The notes: a model not told the origin generated them from the sequence alone. A stretch of DNA of 64,000 nucleotides from an uncultured bacterium (GCA_937924755.1 CALEVZ010000013.1:1-64000), one strand, 5' to 3'. Positions 1 to 8,847 are shown, numbered from the stretch's first letter. A program made the numbers and translations.

Positions 1-649
1 CGGGCTCGAAGAGAGCCAGCTCCTCGGCGGCGCGGCGCACCACCCCCTTGACGGAGCTCCCGGGCAGGTACGGCAGCCCGTACGGGTCGAGAAAGGCGAA
101 ACCGTTCTCGAGAGGGTGCTCGATGCCGAGGCCGGTGGTGAACGGCGCCGTGCACGTCACACTAATGCACAGCCCGCTCACCGTTTGCGCTGCGGAGCGC
201 TGACGGCTCACCGTCGATTGCAGCATTGTCACAACTTTTCCATGCAGAGTGGTGAGGCTCTCCAGCGACTCGCGCTTGGCGCCGGCGGGAATCGTCCAAT
301 CGTGGGCCCAGCCTCGAAAGTACTGGCGGAACGCATGGCCCGGCGGGGCCTGCTGAAAATGGTGAAGAGGGAGGCGCTGAAGATAGCCCGGCGCGGCGAG
401 CTGGAGGTGGTTGCCGCCGCCGTGCGGCCCCGCGCCCCCATGCCCGCCAGGGGGATGCCCTGCGGGGCTGCCGTGCCCGCCCCCCGTAGGTGGCGGCGAG
501 TGATGCCGCCCGCCAGGGCCGCCGCCACCGGGGTTGCCTGCGCCACCCCCCGCTCCCCGGCGTTGCTCGCCGCCCGGGGGCCGAGGGCCACCGGAGCCGC
601 CGCTGCGAGGGGGCGGATTGCCGCGATTGCGGTGCTGATCGTAGGGCAT
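1..649 (-). CDS. cmr6: Cmr6 (type III-B RAMP), 3' end cut by window edge
   Basis: This is the last visible gene of the Cmr operon and it runs off the left edge, so only the first 216 codons are seen. The ATG at 649 is preceded by a strong AGGAGG at good spacing. From about residue 165 onward the translation contains the Cmr6 signature ENGFAFLDPYGLPYLPGSSV followed by KGVVRRAAEEL, the glycine-rich RAMP region that contacts crRNA. Cmr6 caps the backbone of the crRNA-guided Cmr complex. The first 80 or so residues are odd: a low-complexity Gly/Pro/His/Arg stretch that is not part of the RAMP fold and is not typical of the family. The family call rests on the C-terminal half and on the position directly after cmr5. 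Confidence 0.88.
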   Translation of the reverse strand, partial: MPYDQHRNRGNPPPRSGGSGGPRPPGGEQRRGAGGGAGNPGGGGPGGRHHSPPPTGGGHGSPAGHPPGGHGGAGPHGGGNHLQLAAPGYLQRLPLHHFQQAPPGHAFRQYFRGWAHDWTIPAGAKRESLESLTTLHGKVVTMLQSTVSRQRSAAQTVSGLCISVTCTAPFTTGLGIEHPLENGFAFLDPYGLPYLPGSSVKGVVRRAAEELALFEP

Positions 650-659
650 GGCGAACCTC

Positions 660-1022
660 CTACCCGCGCGCGGCGGCGAACTGCCGGATCCACTTCAGGA
701 TGGCCAGGGCTTCCTGGGTGGCGTGGAGGTACTGGTCGGACGTGATGGCGTTCCCCGCGAGTTGCCCCATCGCTGCCTCGAACTGGTCCGAGGTGAGGAA
801 CGGACAGGCCGCTTCCGGCTTTTTTAACCAGCCGAGGATATCCAGAAGAAGCCTGTTGTGATGCTCCTTGCCCTTGGACTTGAAAAACGCCAACGTCTGC
901 ATGAGGCCGTTACCCATGATGAGAGCAGGGGCGGCCTTGGCCAGGTTCACGTAGTCTGCGGAAACCTGCTGTACGCGTCCCCACGCGTACGCGGCACGCT
1001 TCTGATCAAGACTTTGCGGCAT
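660..1022 (-). CDS. cmr5: Cmr5, small subunit of the type III-B effector
   Basis: A 120-residue, mostly helical protein with the Cmr5 profile: an N-terminal SLDQKRAAYAWGRV helix, then ADYVNLAKAAPALIMGNGLMQTL and a closing ALAILKWIRQFA helix. Cmr5 subunits stack as the belly filament of the Cmr complex next to the Cmr4 backbone and help hold target RNA. I chose the ATG at 1022 over an upstream in-frame codon at 1043 because GAGGAGG lies just before it and the upstream choice would overlap cmr4. It lies 10 nt after the cmr4 stop and 10 nt before cmr6, so the three are certainly one transcript. Confidence 0.93.
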   Translation of the reverse strand: MPQSLDQKRAAYAWGRVQQVSADYVNLAKAAPALIMGNGLMQTLAFFKSKGKEHHNRLLLDILGWLKKPEAACPFLTSDQFEAAMGQLAGNAITSDQYLHATQEALAILKWIRQFAAARG

Positions 1023-1032
1023 GGCACCCTCC

Positions 1033-1995
1033 TCAACCGGCAAAGCTCACGGCCACCAGGCCGCGGCCGGCGGTGGCGTCGCCGCCGAGCTGCACGACCT
1101 TCGCTGCAAGCTTGCTTTCCAGCTCGTTCATGATTTTTTCTGCCTTCATTGCGTTGTTTGCGGTCTCCCCGCGCTTGACCCGCTGCTGCGAGGCCATTAC
1201 CACCGACACGAAGAGCGCTTCCGGCGGGGCGTTTTCGGTGTAGAAGAGGCCACCGTCGTCGGCGGTGCCGGACTCGTCGTTGATGCGCACGTGAGGCTCC
1301 ACGGTGGTGGCGTTTTGGACGAAGTAGTCGAAGCGCGTGTCGCTCAGAAGCAGGAGATGCTTCTTCAGCTTGTCGCGGAAAAAGTCGTAGCTCGCGTCGC
1401 TCGGGATGGCCTTCTCGGCCAGCCAGTCGGCCACTTTGCCAAGCTGTTCGCGGCCTTGCTTGTCGATCGCCGCCGTGAATTGAAACGCTTCGAGGATCAC
1501 AACGTCCGTATCTGCGCCGTTAATTTTTGCCTTCACGGTGAGCCCGGAGTTGTCCTGCACCAGGCACAGGTCGTCGTTGCCAACTCTCGGCACCGACCAC
1601 GGCGTTTCCTCACCCACGAGCTCCGCCGCCCGCTTGAGTCGCGCCAGCGCCGTGGGACAGGTGGCGTACACGAACGACTCCCGCAGGGAGCGCACCGGGA
1701 AGAGCACCACCTGGGCGTCGGTGAAGGCCACCGCCCCCGCATGCTCGGCGTTCCCCGCCTCGGGCCCGAAGATTGCGAGAGTCAGGGCCTTACCGTTCTC
1801 AGGTCCGGCCTCGCCTTTTGCGGCTGCCTCGAACTCGTCCCGCAACGCCCCCTTGATCCCCGAACCGGCGAAGACGGGGTGACCGGTGTGGCGCTCGCGC
1901 TGGATGGGGTTGTCGACGACCCCCAGCGCCTGGCCGGCGCCCATGTGCACCGGGCTGACGCAGTACAGGAACATCAAACGCTTTTCCTCGAACAT
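1033..1995 (-). CDS. cmr4: Cmr4, backbone RAMP and target-RNA nuclease
   Basis: A 320-residue RAMP protein. The N-terminus (MFLYCVSPVHMGAGQALGVV followed by DNPIQRE and then GSGIKGALRDEF) is diagnostic. The Asp at residue 28, in VVDNPIQRE, matches the catalytic aspartate that in known Cmr4 proteins cuts target RNA every six nucleotides. GSGIKGALR is the first glycine-rich RAMP loop. Several copies of Cmr4 form the helical backbone along the crRNA. The ATG at 1995 follows GAGGAGGGACCC, and 32 additional upstream codons in frame are rejected because they lie in the cmr3 3' end and lack a ribosome site. The catalytic residue is intact, so RNA cleavage is expected. Confidence 0.95.
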   Translation of the reverse strand: MFEEKRLMFLYCVSPVHMGAGQALGVVDNPIQRERHTGHPVFAGSGIKGALRDEFEAAAKGEAGPENGKALTLAIFGPEAGNAEHAGAVAFTDAQVVLFPVRSLRESFVYATCPTALARLKRAAELVGEETPWSVPRVGNDDLCLVQDNSGLTVKAKINGADTDVVILEAFQFTAAIDKQGREQLGKVADWLAEKAIPSDASYDFFRDKLKKHLLLLSDTRFDYFVQNATTVEPHVRINDESGTADDGGLFYTENAPPEALFVSVVMASQQRVKRGETANNAMKAEKIMNELESKLAAKVVQLGGDATAGRGLVAVSFAG

Positions 1996-2005
1996 GGGTC
2001 CCTCC

Positions 2006-3229
2006 TCAGCTTTCCTTCGTTTCTCCGGTGGGCCACGGCACCACCAGAACGTTGTTGAACCCCTCGGCCTTGCGTTGCTTCCACACGACATCCCAGCGAT
2101 CCTTTCCGCCCCGCTGGGTCAATTCGTCGCACACGAGATCCCAAAGATGATCGACGTACTGGTGCACGTCCCCCACCACCTCGTCCAGGTAGTAGACGCT
2201 TCCCGCCGGCACCGCCCGTTGCGCCGGCTTCGGCCGGTGCGCCGGCAGGTCCCAACCGGACACCACCTGCGCCCGCGGCACCACGGCGCAGCGCAGACGG
2301 GCGGAAAAGCCTTCGCAGCGAAGGCGATACTCGTTCCCCTCCCGCGCGGCGCCGGGGGGCAGCCATCCCTGCGGGAACAGCCCCGGGGTCAGCAGAAAAA
2401 GGGCGACCTTTTCGTCGGGCGGCACCGGGCGCAGATCGATGGGCGCTTGTGGGAGCGGTTGGACTCTGGCGCCGCGGCCGTCGCCGCCGAGACGGACGAG
2501 ATCGACGCCGTGCAGGAGCTCCGCAGGGCACCCCTCCACCTGGACGAGGAAACCGGTGTGCGGCTTCATGGCCACGGTCCGGGTGGTGTAGATTCTGCCC
2601 TCCTCCGCGGTGTAGCTTTCGCGGCTGCGGGCGATCCCCAGGCGGAAGTCGGGCTTCCAGAGGTCACCAGAGGGCACGAGCTGATCGGCCTGCGGCACGC
2701 CGCCCTGACGGTACGCCTCCCACCCGGCGGCCGAGAGCCACCACCCGCCTTCGGCTTTCCCGGCCTGCGGGCTGACCAGGACCGGCACATCGGTGGTCGG
2801 CCCGCCGTGGCGGATCGGCGAGAGCGCAGCTGGCCAGGCGGTGGGACGCAGCCGCCGCACGATCCACCGGTCGTCGGCGTCGGCCTCCCGCTTTCTTTCC
2901 ACCACCAGGTCGGCGGGGAGGGGCAGCACCGGTTCGAGCTCGTCTTTTGCGGCGCGCGCCAGCGTGACCCCGGCCAGGCGAAAGCTGCCCGGGTTTTCGG
3001 GTGTGCCGAGGACATCGCGGTATTCCGTGCGGCTGTGCTCCGCCGCCTCGTCGGTGAAGCGCCCGAGATCCACGCCGGCGCGCACCAAAAGGGCCGAGCG
3101 CAGGGCCCCGGAAAACACCGAGGGCCACGGCGGCATGAGCGCCTCGGCATGGTCGCCGGGGCCGCCGAAGAGGTTGTTGCCGCGCAGGTAGAGTACATCC
3201 AAGGGTTCGAGGTACAGCCAGACGCTCAT
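2006..3229 (-). CDS. cmr3: Cmr3, RAMP subunit binding the crRNA 5' handle
   Basis: A 407-residue protein starting VWLYLEPLDVLYLRGNNLFG, with PPWPSVFSGALRSALL, typical of Cmr3 (TIGR01888-type). Cmr3 sits beside Cmr2 and helps hold the 8-nt repeat-derived 5' handle of crRNA. The ATG overlaps the cmr2 stop by four bases (ATGA), so translation is coupled. It ends 10 nt before the cmr4 start. Glycine-rich segments at the C-terminus (GSVYYLDEVVGDV) are consistent with a RAMP fold. Nothing in the reading frame looks damaged. Confidence 0.92.
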   Translation of the reverse strand: MSVWLYLEPLDVLYLRGNNLFGGPGDHAEALMPPWPSVFSGALRSALLVRAGVDLGRFTDEAAEHSRTEYRDVLGTPENPGSFRLAGVTLARAAKDELEPVLPLPADLVVERKREADADDRWIVRRLRPTAWPAALSPIRHGGPTTDVPVLVSPQAGKAEGGWWLSAAGWEAYRQGGVPQADQLVPSGDLWKPDFRLGIARSRESYTAEEGRIYTTRTVAMKPHTGFLVQVEGCPAELLHGVDLVRLGGDGRGARVQPLPQAPIDLRPVPPDEKVALFLLTPGLFPQGWLPPGAAREGNEYRLRCEGFSARLRCAVVPRAQVVSGWDLPAHRPKPAQRAVPAGSVYYLDEVVGDVHQYVDHLWDLVCDELTQRGGKDRWDVVWKQRKAEGFNNVLVVPWPTGETKES

Positions 3230-6200
3230 GCCTTACCCCCTTTCCCGTCGTCGGATGCCGCGGGCGGCAACGGCGCCCGCCCCTCCCGCGCCAGAAACTC
3301 CGCCACGATGAGCAGGTTGGCGAGATGCTCCGGAACCGAGAGCCACGTCCGCCGCTCACCCCAGGGCCGGCACTGGCGCAGCGCCACCTCCACGATGTCG
3401 ACCGCCAAGGACGTCGCCGGAGGGGCGGAGTCCTTGAGCCAGGCGCCGTAGCCGTTGTCTTCGAATTTCTTGCCGTCGACTCCCTGGCGCTGGAGCTGCC
3501 ACGCCAGAGTCCGAGTCAGCATCTCCTTGTAGTCGGGTTTTTTCATCGGCGCGCCCGGTGAGTCGGGATGGGACGGCAGGTCGGCCAGCCACTCCAGGGT
3601 GTGGTAGACCGCCCGGCGCGAGACGAACGGCAGCGCCAGGGTGTCGCGCAGGCGCAGCAGCACCCCGATGGGGGTGACGAGGCGCGCGGTGAGCACTTTC
3701 GACCACTGGTCCGGGATGTATGGCACATCCCGGGGGTCGGCCGTGTCGTGCTCCTTGGATTTCACCCCGCCGAATCCCCAGGAGGCGGTGTAGGTCGTCT
3801 CGCCGCCCCCGCGCTTTGACAGCACGATGGAGAAGCTGTTGCGGCCATTGTTCTTGGCTGTCTTCTCGGCCTCCCGCAGGCGGCGCAGCACGGCCTGCAG
3901 CGGCGCCTCGTGGTGGGCCACCACCGCGCCCATGGAAGCGGTCATGCGGCCCCCCATGGCCCGCAGCAGGCGGCCTCGCACCCGCACGAAGCCACGGTCG
4001 ATGTCGCCGAGCCTCGCCCCGAGCTGGCGGTACAGTTGCCACACGCTGTCCTTTTCGCCGCTCGGCACGATCCCGGAGAAGGCGCAGCGCAGGGCGAACA
4101 TGCAGGGGAGGAGGTCATCCACCGCCACCATGGCGAGGGCGTCGTCGCCGCCGGAGTAAATCAGGCGCCCGAGAAACAGCTCCTCCACCACCCAGCGCGC
4201 CACCTCGAGGGCGAAGCCGCTCATGGCCCCGGACAGCGCCGCGTGGAAGCTGGGGCTCGGCGGACGGGGGGCCCGGAGCAGAAGTTGGACGGCCGTGTCG
4301 GGGCCCGTTTGCTTCCCGGCCAGCCACCCGGCCAGCTGCGAGTGCCAGAGCTCCTCGAGCCGCAACATGAGCTTGGGATCCCCCGACAGCCACCTGCCGG
4401 CCTGGTCGCCGTCCATGAGGATCATGCCGTAGTACCGTTCGGGGCGGCTGCCGAACGCCGTCTTCCACAGCTGCTCCAGGCGCTCCGCCTGGGGGGCCGC
4501 AGCCTTCTTTCCCTGAGGGTCCGGGGTTTCCGTGGTTTCCGCCGACCCGGCGCGGTCAAAAAGCTCCGGGAGCACGCGGCACACGGTTCTGACGTCGGCG
4601 GTTTCGCCTTCGAGGCGGTCGGCGAGCTTTTTGGGAAGCACCGTCCACGGCGTGCTCTGGCTTTCCTTGGCGGTGTCGGCCGCGATCTTGGCGAGTTGGT
4701 TGAAGGCATCGAGACGTTTCTTGAAATCTTTTTCCTTCTCGCTTGGCTTCGGCTTCAGGGGCAGGCGGTCGAGGTCGGCGGCGAGGGCCATGGTGTGGGT
4801 GGAGACCACGAAGCGGGCGAGCCGCTCCGGGGCAGGTGCGGCGCCTTTCTCCGGGGCTGCAGCTTCAGAACCTTCACGCCGGAAGTGGGCCACCCAGTCG
4901 CCGGCCATGGCTGCAAAACGCCGCGGCCACAATCGCTTGGTGGCACACAGGGCGCACAGGCGCTCGCCGCCCTTGGCCACCGCGTGATCGCGCTCGGCCA
5001 GCCGGGTCCACAGGGTTTCCACGCCTTTCCCGGCCGGCAGCTCGAACTTCCTGCGCGGCCTTTTCTTTTTTGATTCGTCTTCGGAGGGCTGGTCGTCGCC
5101 GGGCCCGCGCAGCCACTCCCGCTCGCCGCAGATGCTGCACCGGTAGCCCTCCTGACGGATCTGTTCAAACCCCCGCGCGGCCTTGCTGGCGGCGTGCACC
5201 CGTTCCGCGAGCTCCAGCACGGCCGGGTACAGCGTGCCGGGGTTGGGCTCGTAGCGCAGCAACGCGGCCGCCGCCTCGGACCCGCCGGCACCGCCCGCTT
5301 GGGGCAACGAGGTGAGCGCCTGCCAGAATTCGGACCCCAGGAAGCCGGGCGCGGCATCGGTGCCGAAGAAGACGCCCAGCGCCTCGGCCAGTTGCGAGGT
5401 ATCGAGCGACGGTTCCCCCCAGGCGGGCCGCGCGGCCGCACCGGCTTCGGTTTTGCCTTGGGACTTTAGCATGAAGGTCTTGAAGGGTACGGCCGACCAG
5501 TAGACCTCGGGGAAGCCGGCCAGCTGGTCGTGGAGCTGGCGTTTCGCATCGTCCGTGAGGTCGCCCGCCTCGGCGAGCCGATACAGCTCGCTGGCGGTTT
5601 CTCGAGCCTGCGCCGCGGCCCACGCCCGCACCTTTTCGACGATTTCTTCGGCCAGCCCGGCCGCGGCGCCCGCAGGCACGATGGCCACGAAACGGTTGGG
5701 CAGGCACGGCGAGAAGAGGGGGTTGGAGTCGGTGGGCGAGTGCTTCCAGTCGGGCGTGGCGGGGATCTCTCTGTCGCCGGGCAGCTTGAGCCCCTGCTCC
5801 TCGAGCCACACGTCCACCAGGGGAACGCCCACCAGCGACGGAAAGACCACGGCGTCGGGGCCGAAGCGCTCGGCCACCGGCTTCATGGCCTCCCAGGCCA
5901 GGCAGGAGAGCAGGTGGGAGCCGGCCCAGAGATCCGAGGTGGTGCGCGCCTGCTCGATGAAGCCCTGCACCGGCCCCAGGGAGACGAGCAGCAGGGCAGG
6001 ATTTTCGTCCGGATCGGCCGCCAGCGCCCCGGCGAACGCCGAGGCCAGGGCGTTGTGCTCCCAGATGGAGTGGTCGGGCACCCGGGAGTCGGCGGGCAGA
6101 AGACGCCAAACCGCACCCAGGTCCAGCTCCTTGGGTGGGCTCGCCGGTCCGAGGCGCCACAGCGCCAACACGGCGCGCCGCAGTGCTGCCACCGTCGCCA

Positions 6201-6729
6201 CCTCCTCCTTGCCCAGTTCCTCGGGCAGGCACGCCGCGGCCAGCACGCCCTCGTCGAGCACGGCATCCTGCACCGCCTTCTCTGGAACCTCGGTGGCGTC
6301 GTCGAAGGTCACGTCCTCTGTCGCGGTAGCGAGCAGATCTTGAATCCCCCTGGACGAGCCGGTAACGATGCGCCCCGATGTCGTGACGTACAGGTCACCC
6401 AGCTGGTAGTGGTCGCCGCCGAGCGGGTGCACGAGCTCGGCGCCATGGCGCGACCAGAGGAAGATGCGCCGGTCGGTGGTCCTGTCCTCTTTCGGAATGG
6501 GCCACTGGGGCCGGTCGCTGGCGGCCGCCCACCAGTCGGCAAGGCGGGCAATCCTTTGTAACTCTCGTTCCAAATCTTCGGAACCGAAGCAGTACTCTCG
6601 CAGCACCGCCGCCGTGCCGCTCTCGTGGCCTCCGCGAGTGCGGCCGAGGATCAAGGCCTTCTCCGGCGGGTCGTGCAGCCAGGCGGCGAGCTTGGCTTGC
6701 CAGAGGGAGAGAAGTTGCGAGTCGGTCAT
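3226..6729 (-). CDS. cmr2: Cmr2/Cas10, large subunit with cyclase palm
   Basis: The 1167-residue Cas10 protein of the III-B complex. The N-terminus has the HD-type motif WLHDPPEKAL and the ADWWAAASDRPQ segment typical of Cmr2. A zinc-binding treble clef is visible as CSIC at 531-534 and CALC at 592-595. The palm domain has an intact GGDD at 860-863 (IYSGGDDALAMV), the site that makes cyclic oligoadenylates when target RNA is bound, so signalling should be active. That fits the CARF gene encoded divergently 271 nt away. I start at the ATG 6729, where GGAGG sits six bases upstream; a GTG at 6735 overlaps that site. It is first in the cmr2-3-4-5-6 operon and overlaps cmr3 by four bases. Confidence 0.95.
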   Translation of the reverse strand: MTDSQLLSLWQAKLAAWLHDPPEKALILGRTRGGHESGTAAVLREYCFGSEDLERELQRIARLADWWAAASDRPQWPIPKEDRTTDRRIFLWSRHGAELVHPLGGDHYQLGDLYVTTSGRIVTGSSRGIQDLLATATEDVTFDDATEVPEKAVQDAVLDEGVLAAACLPEELGKEEVATVAALRRAVLALWRLGPASPPKELDLGAVWRLLPADSRVPDHSIWEHNALASAFAGALAADPDENPALLLVSLGPVQGFIEQARTTSDLWAGSHLLSCLAWEAMKPVAERFGPDAVVFPSLVGVPLVDVWLEEQGLKLPGDREIPATPDWKHSPTDSNPLFSPCLPNRFVAIVPAGAAAGLAEEIVEKVRAWAAAQARETASELYRLAEAGDLTDDAKRQLHDQLAGFPEVYWSAVPFKTFMLKSQGKTEAGAAARPAWGEPSLDTSQLAEALGVFFGTDAAPGFLGSEFWQALTSLPQAGGAGGSEAAAALLRYEPNPGTLYPAVLELAERVHAASKAARGFEQIRQEGYRCSICGEREWLRGPGDDQPSEDESKKKRPRRKFELPAGKGVETLWTRLAERDHAVAKGGERLCALCATKRLWPRRFAAMAGDWVAHFRREGSEAAAPEKGAAPAPERLARFVVSTHTMALAADLDRLPLKPKPSEKEKDFKKRLDAFNQLAKIAADTAKESQSTPWTVLPKKLADRLEGETADVRTVCRVLPELFDRAGSAETTETPDPQGKKAAAPQAERLEQLWKTAFGSRPERYYGMILMDGDQAGRWLSGDPKLMLRLEELWHSQLAGWLAGKQTGPDTAVQLLLRAPRPPSPSFHAALSGAMSGFALEVARWVVEELFLGRLIYSGGDDALAMVAVDDLLPCMFALRCAFSGIVPSGEKDSVWQLYRQLGARLGDIDRGFVRVRGRLLRAMGGRMTASMGAVVAHHEAPLQAVLRRLREAEKTAKNNGRNSFSIVLSKRGGGETTYTASWGFGGVKSKEHDTADPRDVPYIPDQWSKVLTARLVTPIGVLLRLRDTLALPFVSRRAVYHTLEWLADLPSHPDSPGAPMKKPDYKEMLTRTLAWQLQRQGVDGKKFEDNGYGAWLKDSAPPATSLAVDIVEVALRQCRPWGERRTWLSVPEHLANLLIVAEFLAREGRAPLPPAASDDGKGGKA

Positions 6730-7000
6730 GGGCACCTCCAGATGGGATGGCCGGTGAGTGGAAAGGGGCCAACGGGCAACCTTCCTCCCGGGCCGGCGCG
6801 TCTTGCAGGGTGTTGGTCAGGCGACATCTGTCACCTCCACGTTGTCGTCACGTCTCCGAAGCGGGGCGGATGGGCGTGGGCCTGAGAGGTACTCGTGGCC
6901 AGATTGCACTGACGGCAATCTGCGGAACTTGTGATTATGATGGGCGGCGACCGGGGCGTTTGTCAAGACTATGCGATCCCCGCCGTCGGAGAGGAGGCGC
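6730..7000. promoter_or_regulatory. Divergent intergenic region between cmr2 and the CARF gene
   Basis: This 271-nt stretch must hold the promoters of the cmr operon (leftward) and the CARF gene (rightward). On the minus strand there is a perfect TTGACA at 6966-6961 with CATCAT 18 nt further (6942-6937), or CATAAT with a 21-nt gap; either would give cmr2 a leader of about 200 nt. On the plus strand TATGAT occurs at 6936-6941 but without a good -35 box. GAGAGGAGG just before 7001 is the ribosome site of the CARF gene. No CRISPR repeat, leader-like A/T tract or palindrome is obvious. Confidence 0.4.
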
Positions 7001-7867
7001 ATGATCACCACCGCCGCAGTCACCGTGGGAACCAGCCTGTACAGCACCCTTGCGGCCCTCCGCCAGGCCCCCTCGGGGGAGGCATGGCTGGCTGCGCTGC
7101 CCGACCTGCAGGCTCGCCAGCGTCTCGGCGACGCCTCGGAAACCCTAGAGCAGCTGCGCCGGGCGGCGGATCGGGGGGCCTGGGAGCGGGTGGGGGAGCT
7201 GCTGGCCCTCTTGCCGCCGGGCCTGCCCCAATGGGGGGCCGAGGCGGCTACCCTGCGTGCCCTGCGCCACGAGCCGGAGCTGCGCAACCTGGAACGCATC
7301 GTGCTGCTGGCCTCCGACACCGCCGAGGGGCGCAACGTGGCCCAGGTGCTAAAGAGCGCCATGGGTGGGTGGGAGCGCCTGCCGGTATCCACCCGGGTAA
7401 TTGCCGACCTGGATTATTCCTCTCCCGCTCGCTTCAAGGTGGAGGGGCTGCGCAACCTGGTCTCCGCCCTGGCGCAGGTCACTCGGGAGGTGCGCCCACA
7501 CCAGCCGGTGTTCGTAGTCTCCGGGGGGTTCAAGGCCCAGGTGGCCCTCACCACGGTGGTGGGCCAGGCCTTGGGGGTGTCGGTGGCCTACCGCTTCGAG
7601 CTCTTCCCCGACACTATATGGCTGCCCCCCCTGCCGGTGCGCCTGGACATGGGGGTGGTGGCCCCGTTGGCGGACCTGCTGCGCCACGGCACCGCTACGG
7701 AAGATCAACTGCGGCAGCGCCTGGGCTCCCCCCTCACCGAGGCCAACCCGGCCTGGGCGGCGGTGCGGGCGCTGCTCACCCCTCACTCCGGCACGGCGGG
7801 CGAGCCGCTGTGGCGCCTGTCCCCCCTGGGGCAACTGGTACTGGAGATGCTCCCCGCTCAGGGATAG
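7001..7867 (+). CDS. CARF-domain protein, APE2256/SSO1393-like, with C-terminal winged helix
   Basis: A 288-residue protein of the CRISPR-associated APE2256-type CARF family. The Rossmann-like CARF domain (about 1-205) shows VGTSL with Ser12, LLASDTAEGRN (102-112) and SGGFKAQVALT (174-184) with Lys178. The Ser and the GG-x-K lysine are the cyclic-oligoadenylate contact residues in this family and in related ring nucleases. The remaining 80 residues resemble a winged helix-turn-helix (ADLLRHGTATEDQLRQRL then WRLSPLGQLVLEML). No RxxxxH HEPN motif and no PIN or restriction-type nuclease motif is seen, so it is not a Csm6/Csx1 RNase. It is likely a ring nuclease that degrades the second messenger or a ligand-responsive regulator. 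The start at 7001 follows GAGAGGAGG; an ATG at 6971 has no such site. Confidence 0.8.
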   Translation: MITTAAVTVGTSLYSTLAALRQAPSGEAWLAALPDLQARQRLGDASETLEQLRRAADRGAWERVGELLALLPPGLPQWGAEAATLRALRHEPELRNLERIVLLASDTAEGRNVAQVLKSAMGGWERLPVSTRVIADLDYSSPARFKVEGLRNLVSALAQVTREVRPHQPVFVVSGGFKAQVALTTVVGQALGVSVAYRFELFPDTIWLPPLPVRLDMGVVAPLADLLRHGTATEDQLRQRLGSPLTEANPAWAAVRALLTPHSGTAGEPLWRLSPLGQLVLEMLPAQG

Positions 7868-7953
7868 ATCGGCCCCCCACCGCGCCGGCGACCCGGCAGG
7901 CGCAGCCCAGACCCGCCGCCCGAACCTGCCGGCCGCCTCGTCCGCTGACGCTG

Positions 7954-8808
7954 TTATCCGTGCGGCGTTGGGGCGGGGTGCTCCAATCCGAACTCCACCT
8001 GGCCGAAGCCGTGGGTGGTGAGCTTGCCGAGTCCCAGCAGAGAGGCCACCCGCAGGTAGTCGACGGCGACCGCCCACTCTCCCTCGTAGCTAGCCCACCC
8101 CACCAGGCCCCCCAGGGTGAGGGTGGCCCGCTGACGGGCCGAGCGGCGGGTATGGTCCTCCCAGCGAACTTCCGACCGGAAGGCCTCCACCCGCATCTCC
8201 GGCAACCGGTCCGGCGGCGACGGCCATCCCCAGGAGAGGGCGGCCAGCCTCCAGCGCCGGGCGGCGGCTCGCACCAGGGTGGCGAAATCGGGAGCGCCGG
8301 CGGAGGGTGAACCATCGCGAATCAGGCGCAGCGGGGAACGAAAGTACACCAGCAAGGGGTGTTGAAGATTCACCTCCGCGGGACTCCAGCCAAGAGCCGG
8401 CACCTCCACGGTGGGAGTCACTGGAAGAAAGGGTCGACGAGCCGGGGTGAGTCCTCGGGCCAGGGCCGACTCCAGGGCAATGCGAAATCGGGCGCTGTCC
8501 CCTCGAGCTTGCCCGAACAGTCGCAAGGTGACGGCCAGCTCCTCCCCCCGCCAGGCCACCCGCAAGAGCCAGGGGGGTAATCGGTAAAGGGGACCGCGGG
8601 GGGTTTCCCGGATCGGTTGCCAGTACTCGGGAAAGGAACACCCCTTGGCGTGGCTGCACGTCTCGCAGCGGCGCCTGGGAGCAGTGCAGACCAGGGCTCT
8701 AAGAGCCGACCCCAGGGCCCCCCGCACCGTCGAGCCCCACCACCGACCCGGCCAGGAAAAACCAGAGCCGAGGGGTCGAAACCGACCAACCACATCGAGG
8801 GCCTTCAC
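7954..8808 (-). CDS. cas6: Cas6-type pre-crRNA processing endoribonuclease
   Basis: A 284-residue RAMP protein of the Cas6 family that carries an N-terminal Cys cluster. WWGSTVRGALGSALRALVC is followed by Cys41, Cys48, Cys51 and Cys57, a likely zinc site, and the C-terminus ends in the glycine-rich loop GLGKLTTHGFGQVEF (about 258-272) that binds the crRNA repeat. Cas6 cuts the CRISPR transcript into crRNAs, and the Cmr operon has no other candidate. It starts at GTG 8808 with only a weak GGTAGGG upstream and lies 39 nt after a small four-Cys gene, itself overlapping a flavoprotein gene, so it looks like the third gene of that unit rather than part of the cmr operon. It converges on the CARF gene. 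Confidence 0.85.
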   Translation of the reverse strand: MKALDVVGRFRPLGSGFSWPGRWWGSTVRGALGSALRALVCTAPRRRCETCSHAKGCSFPEYWQPIRETPRGPLYRLPPWLLRVAWRGEELAVTLRLFGQARGDSARFRIALESALARGLTPARRPFLPVTPTVEVPALGWSPAEVNLQHPLLVYFRSPLRLIRDGSPSAGAPDFATLVRAAARRWRLAALSWGWPSPPDRLPEMRVEAFRSEVRWEDHTRRSARQRATLTLGGLVGWASYEGEWAVAVDYLRVASLLGLGKLTTHGFGQVEFGLEHPAPTPHG

Positions 8809-8847
8809 AACCCTACCGTTCCCGGTGCCGCGGCCCGCCAGTCGCCG

